A stretch of DNA of 10,710 bases from Hyphomicrobiales bacterium (GTDB lineage Bacteria; Pseudomonadota; Alphaproteobacteria; Rhizobiales; Rhizobiaceae), in contig JAATGD010000288.1 of assembly GCA_015654965.1 (NCBI GenBank), positions 1 to 10,710 on the forward strand, in the 5' to 3' direction. The translations under genes and the position numbers were made by a program. This document shows, piece by piece, positions 7,968-10,710 of the stretch (the first letter of the stretch is position 1; the number at the start of each line of letters is the position of its first letter). Below the pieces are notes generated by a model. That model was not told the DNA's origin and did no database searches. It worked only from the letters and a program-made list of their open reading frames with translations.

Positions 7968-8473
7968 ATATGCGCATCTCGCAATTAAACGGCGTCAACA
8001 GCGTCGGCTATTATGAACGACTGCCCGAAAAGCTGGTGCTGGAAGGCTATCGTCGCTGGACCGCGGGTTTCGAGACCGGCTCGATCATCCCGTGGGAAAT
8101 GACCTGGGGCCTCTATTCGGAAATTCTTGGGTACACAGAAGCCAAGCGCGCGGTCGGCGAGCTTTCGCATTTCATCCGCGTTCTGCGCCTTTGCGCCAAT
8201 TGCCAATTGCGCGCATTCCCGTTCGATTCGCACCATGTCTGCCGTGAGGAATGCCTGACGCTGGGATTGATTTCCGGGCTGCACAATCACGACGCGCTGT
8301 TGCTCGACACCTGCCTTGAGGCGATTTCCTGCCAGCGGCACTGCGACGATGTGGCGGCAGCCGCACGCAATTTCGCCGATGCGCTGGCGGATTTCGGCCA
8401 GACTTTGCTGCCAATCCCTATCAATGCCATCGACGCTGCGCTCAACAGGACGCGGCACGCGACAATGCATTAA
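7964..8473 (+). CDS. Conserved-looking Cys-rich hypothetical protein, possibly metal-binding
   Basis: This is a 169-residue soluble protein with no signal peptide. The start at 7964 is set by GGAGG at 7954-7958, five bases upstream; an ATG at 7952 would lie before that site. The N-terminal part has YYERLPEKLVLEGYRRWTAG and a Trp-rich segment. The middle has CANC (C77, C80), HHVCREEC (H90, H91, C93, C97), then C117 and CQRHC (C123, C127). Seven Cys in CxxC/CxxxC pairs plus His in a cytosolic protein suggest a zinc, iron or Fe-S site. I associate it loosely with conserved hypothetical proteins of Rhizobiales and know no function. It overlaps the upstream small ORF by ATGA, and the nearest upstream operator candidate is an Irr-type iron box. 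Confidence 0.8.
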   Translation: MNMRISQLNGVNSVGYYERLPEKLVLEGYRRWTAGFETGSIIPWEMTWGLYSEILGYTEAKRAVGELSHFIRVLRLCANCQLRAFPFDSHHVCREECLTLGLISGLHNHDALLLDTCLEAISCQRHCDDVAAAARNFADALADFGQTLLPIPINAIDAALNRTRHATMH

Positions 8474-8497
8474 ATCAGGGCACAAATTAGAACCCAA

Positions 8498-8515
8498 GTC
8501 TTTGAGATCAAAGAC
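8498..8515. promoter_or_regulatory. Perfect 18-bp palindrome, possible operator
   Basis: GTCTTTGAGATCAAAGAC is an 8-bp inverted repeat around a GA centre. It lies 24 bp after the Cys-rich gene and about 45 bp before the small exported protein gene, in promoter-proximal position for the latter. It does not fit the FNR/FixK spacing (TTGAT-N4-ATCAA). The binding factor is unknown. Confidence 0.45.
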
Positions 8516-8559
8516 GATTATGAATTACAAGTCGCCTGAAAATGCGCAAGGAGATAAAA

Positions 8560-8775
8560 ATGCAGGCCAGAACTGAAAGACAGCTTGGCATTGCCGCCGC
8601 CCTCGCTTTGACCGCAGCAACATTCGTCATGCCGGGCATTTCCACGCAGGTGGCACAGAATGAGAGTGCACAGACCGCCCATGTCCAGATGGCATCTTCC
8701 CAAGCTTTTGATGCAGGGCTTCGGTATTTCGTGACCATGCGTAACGATACGCAGGAATCCATCCGCTACGAATAA
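8560..8775 (+). CDS. Small exported protein of unknown function
   Basis: This is a 71-residue protein. The start at 8560 is fixed by AAGGAG at 8548-8553 with six-base spacing; an earlier in-frame ATG at 8542 lies before that site and is rejected. Residues 1-8 are basic (MQARTERQ). A hydrophobic Ala/Leu-rich core at about 9-25 follows, then small residues, consistent with a Sec signal peptide or one membrane helix. The mature part is short, polar and Gln/Ser-rich, ending FVTMRNDTQESIRYE. No cysteine, lipobox or known motif is visible. It follows the Cys-rich gene by 86 bp, which include a perfect palindrome, and a 14-bp hairpin follows it directly. Envelope location is inferred; function is unknown. 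Confidence 0.72.
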   Translation: MQARTERQLGIAAALALTAATFVMPGISTQVAQNESAQTAHVQMASSQAFDAGLRYFVTMRNDTQESIRYE

Positions 8776-8782
8776 ACATACC

Positions 8783-8815
8783 GGCATATTCACGGGATAA
8801 CCCCGTGAATATGCC
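8783..8815 (+). terminator. Perfect 14-bp hairpin after the small exported gene
   Basis: GGCATATTCACGGG (8783-8796) pairs perfectly with CCCGTGAATATGCC (8802-8815) around a five-base loop (ATAAC). It begins 7 bp after the stop codon, the usual place for a terminator, but no T-tract follows. It may be a terminator without a U-tract, an mRNA 3' stabiliser, or part of the neighbouring repeat. Confidence 0.65.
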
Positions 8816-8829
8816 TCAAGCAGACCCCC

Positions 8830-8933
8830 GAGCGGTTCAGGTTTTAATGGAATCGATTGAACCGCTCTCATTCTTTGTTTTTACGCATTATCCTTTGCCA
8901 AAACCGCTTCGCACTTTTGGCGGAAATGCTCTA
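8830..8933. repeat. Dispersed two-hairpin intergenic repeat of Rhizobiales type
   Basis: Two hairpins lie side by side. The first has a perfect 10-bp stem, GAGCGGTTCA (8830-8839) with TGAACCGCTC (8858-8867), around an 18-base loop. The second pairs GCCAAAA (8897-8903) with TTTTGGC (8915-8921) plus two inner pairs. Between them is TTTGTTTTTACGCATTA. On the minus strand the block reads AGAGCATTTCCGCC, AAAAGTGCGAAGCGGTTTT and TGCGTAAAAACAAA. These are phrases I recall from dispersed intergenic repeats in Brucella, Agrobacterium, Sinorhizobium and Mesorhizobium genomes. The block ends immediately beside the alcohol dehydrogenase stop codon (8934-8936) and may act as its terminator or mRNA 3' end. 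Confidence 0.7.
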
Positions 8934-9980
8934 TCAGGCCGCCAACGACGCGATATCGATGACGAAACGGTAGCGCACATCGCTTTTGAGAACCCGTTCA
9001 TAGGCCTCGTTGATGTCCTGAATATTGATCAGTTCGATTTCCGAGGCAATGCCGTGCTTTCCGCAGAAATCGAGCATTTCCTGCGTTTCCTTGATCGAGC
9101 CGATCATCGAACCCGACAGGCTTTTGCGGCCGGGAATGAGCGAGAAGGCATGAAGCGGCACCATATCTTCCGGCACACCGACAACGACCATGGTTCCATT
9201 GACCTTGAGCAGGCCGAGATAGGCATTCCAGTCGATGGCGACCCCGACCGTGCAGATGATCAGATCAAAACTGCCCGCCAGCTTTTCAAAGGTCGAGGCA
9301 TCGCTTGTGGCGTAATATTCCTTCGCGCCAAGCTTTAGACCATCCTCCTTTTTCGACAATGACTGGCTCAACACCGTGACATCGGCGCCCATGGCATTGG
9401 CGAGTTTCACGCCCATATGCCCAAGCCCGCCCATACCGACAATTGCAACCTTCTTGCCGGGACCGGCCTTCCAGTGGCGAAGCGGCGAATAAAGCGTGAT
9501 ACCGGCACAAAGCAACGGGGCGGCTGCATCGAGCGGCAGATTGTCCGGCACCGAGAGGACATAGCCTTCCTTGACGACGATCTGGTCGGAATAGCCACCC
9601 TGCGTGCGGGTTTTGCCGTCCGCCTCAGCGCTGTTATAGGTCTGGACCAATCCAGGCATATATTGTTCATTGTCGAGATCGCGGCTCGCGCAGCCGACAC
9701 AGGAATCGACAAAACAGCCTACCCCAACCTTGTCGCCCACTTTAAATTTTGTCACCTTGTCGCCGACAGCGGTGACATGACCGACGATTTCATGGCCGGG
9801 AACGATCGGGTAAACCGCGTTTTTCCATTCATTGCGCACGGTGTGGATGTCGGAATGGCAGACACCGCAATAGGCAATCGAAATAACGACATCGTCGGCA
9901 TTGGGTTCACGCCGCTCGAAGGTAAAAGGAACGAGGGGTTCGGTTGCATCAGTTGCGGCATAACCTCTTGCAATGGCCAT
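8934..9980 (-). CDS. Zinc-dependent alcohol/aldehyde dehydrogenase, cinnamyl alcohol dehydrogenase (CAD/YahK) type
   Basis: From the ATG at 9980 this is a 348-residue medium-chain dehydrogenase/reductase that would interconvert aldehydes and alcohols with NAD(P)H in the cytosol. Catalytic-zinc residues are present: C41 in GVCHSDIH, H63-E64 in GHE, and C158 in LLCAG. The Rossmann loop GMGGLG is at 182-187, and a Ser/Lys-rich segment after the second strand (SQSLSKKED) favours NADP. The structural-zinc lobe is altered: C94 and C97 remain, but the third and fourth Cys positions hold R100 and M108. TTGGAG lies six bases before the ATG; a TTG at 9992 is rejected. It is divergent from an AraC-type regulator, like E. 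coli yqhD/yqhC, suggesting aldehyde-responsive control. The substrate is unknown. Confidence 0.95.
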   Translation of the reverse strand: MAIARGYAATDATEPLVPFTFERREPNADDVVISIAYCGVCHSDIHTVRNEWKNAVYPIVPGHEIVGHVTAVGDKVTKFKVGDKVGVGCFVDSCVGCASRDLDNEQYMPGLVQTYNSAEADGKTRTQGGYSDQIVVKEGYVLSVPDNLPLDAAAPLLCAGITLYSPLRHWKAGPGKKVAIVGMGGLGHMGVKLANAMGADVTVLSQSLSKKEDGLKLGAKEYYATSDASTFEKLAGSFDLIICTVGVAIDWNAYLGLLKVNGTMVVVGVPEDMVPLHAFSLIPGRKSLSGSMIGSIKETQEMLDFCGKHGIASEIELINIQDINEAYERVLKSDVRYRFVIDIASLAA

Positions 9981-10040
9981 GAGAAACTCCAATCAACAAA
10001 AAATGAGAGTGAAAGAGAGCGCTCAATATGCCTTGCGCCA

Positions 10041-10126
10041 TGCAAATGCGGTAGAATGATCCTGCAAGCTTTTTGCACAATCCTGCAAAACTTGACCTTG
10101 CGCCCTTTGTCCATGCAAGCTGCATG
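10041..10126. promoter_or_regulatory. Repeated TGCAA elements in the divergent promoter region, probable AraC-type binding region
   Basis: TGCAA occurs at 10041, 10063, 10084 and 10114. The longer ATCCTGCAA at 10059-10067 recurs exactly at 10080-10088, an offset of 21 bp or two helical turns. Direct half-sites at this spacing are typical of AraC-family binding. The last element forms an inverted repeat, CATGCA (10112-10117) with TGCATG (10121-10126). The region lies between the dehydrogenase start and the regulator start. The regulator as ligand is inferred from this position. Confidence 0.6.
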
Positions 10127-10192
10127 CACAGATATTCGTTGATGACTGCGCTGCCGATGCAGATCATTCCTCCAGAAATGCGTGAGCCTTAT

Positions 10193-10710
10193 ATGAATTC
10201 ATCAATCGATGCGTCTTACACGGAAATGGCGGTGCTTGCCGCGCGTTTCATCGCAAATGATGGTCAGCGTCAAACGGCTATCGACCATCTCTCGCTCAGC
10301 CGGTGTTCAACACCGACAAGCCCCAATCACGGCAGCTACATGCCCTGCCTCGGCATGGTTGTCCAGGGTGCCAAATCGGTACGCTTCGGGTCTGCCACGC
10401 TCAGTTACACAACCGGCCAATATCTGGTCACAGCCCTCGATCTGCCGGTCATGTGGCGCATCATCGAGGCAAGCCCGCAAGCGCCGCATCTTTGCGTCAC
10501 GCTCGCCCTCGATACCAACAAGCTCGCCGAACTGGTCGGGCAGATGGGTATGAACAGATTGCAGACGGCTGCGGATAACCAACGGGGAATGACCGTCAAC
10601 AGAGCGCCGGACGGATTGATCGACGCGATGGTCAGGCTGCTGCGTCTTCTGGACAAGCCCGACGACATAGCGGTCATGGCTCCGCTGATCGAGCAGGAAA
10701 TCCTCTATCG
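10193..10710 (+). CDS. AraC-family transcriptional regulator, N-terminal part (AraC_N, YqhC type)
   Basis: The frame stays open to the window end: 172 complete codons from the ATG at 10193. The visible part is the cupin-like AraC_N sensor domain, with CLGMVVQGAKSVRFG near residues 53-67, TGQYLVTALDLPV, and IIEASPQAPHLCVTLALD. It reaches EQEILYR, the usual end of this domain; the helix-turn-helix part lies beyond the window. E. coli YqhC, the aldehyde-responsive activator of yqhD, has the same domain. Divergence from the dehydrogenase gene suggests it controls that gene and perhaps itself. In-frame starts at 10142, 10157 and 10178 are possible. I prefer 10193 because it fits the family N-terminus and has GTGAG six to seven bases upstream. 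The inducer is unknown. Confidence 0.88.
   Translation, partial: MNSSIDASYTEMAVLAARFIANDGQRQTAIDHLSLSRCSTPTSPNHGSYMPCLGMVVQGAKSVRFGSATLSYTTGQYLVTALDLPVMWRIIEASPQAPHLCVTLALDTNKLAELVGQMGMNRLQTAADNQRGMTVNRAPDGLIDAMVRLLRLLDKPDDIAVMAPLIEQEILY

Noticed and set aside
9417..10142. Plus-strand frame of 241 codons reaching into the divergent promoter region
   Set aside because: Mostly antisense to the dehydrogenase, with no good ribosome binding site or family resemblance.
10209..10553. Plus-strand frame of 114 codons near the right end
   Set aside because: It is out of frame with the AraC_N domain, which is clearly readable in the frame that stays open to the window edge.

Overview
The window looks like chromosomal DNA of an alphaproteobacterium of the order Rhizobiales, most likely Brucella (including former Ochrobactrum). 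This rests on overall protein character, above all the 543-residue phosphoglucomutase, the alphaproteobacterial form of Mrp, and a dispersed hairpin repeat of a kind I know from Rhizobiales genomes. The species call is an inference from memory, not a database match. Coding DNA is GC-rich. I see no transposase, phage gene, tRNA, rRNA or CRISPR array.

Layout. Positions 1-2250 are all minus strand, read right to left: a P-loop kinase of the FrcK/YggC/PanK-like group, a fumarylacetoacetate-hydrolase family enzyme, a small ribbon-helix-helix-like protein 15 bp behind it, a one-helix membrane protein, and the first 31 codons of a small protein cut by the window edge. A 286-bp divergent region with a strong hairpin leads to pgm on the plus strand, which ends in an intrinsic terminator shared with the convergent mrp (apbC) gene. 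Divergent from mrp is a glyoxalase I-like gene. Next is a two-gene plus-strand cluster that looks like periplasmic copper handling: an exported DUF2946-like Cys/His protein with a TTG start, then a YcnI (DUF1775)-PCu(A)C fusion with a candidate His copper site at its mature N-terminus. It ends at a textbook terminator.

The accessory-looking stretch is about 7600-8935. An AT-rich region carries a close match to the Irr/ICE iron-control box. It is followed by a small ORF with a strong ribosome binding site that overlaps by ATGA a conserved-looking hypothetical protein with seven cysteines in CxxC/CxxxC patterns. Then come an 18-bp perfect palindrome, a 71-residue exported small protein, a 14-bp perfect hairpin without a U-tract, and a two-hairpin dispersed repeat abutting the next gene.

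The right end is a divergent pair: a cinnamyl-alcohol-dehydrogenase-type zinc alcohol dehydrogenase (minus) and the N-terminal part of an AraC-family regulator with the YqhC-type AraC_N domain (plus, cut by the window end). The gap between them holds TGCAA elements, two of them inside identical 9-mers exactly 21 bp apart, as expected for an AraC-type binding region. Most of the window is ordinary housekeeping DNA. The best candidate for something undescribed is the ICE box - small ORF - Cys-rich protein unit at 7624-8473.
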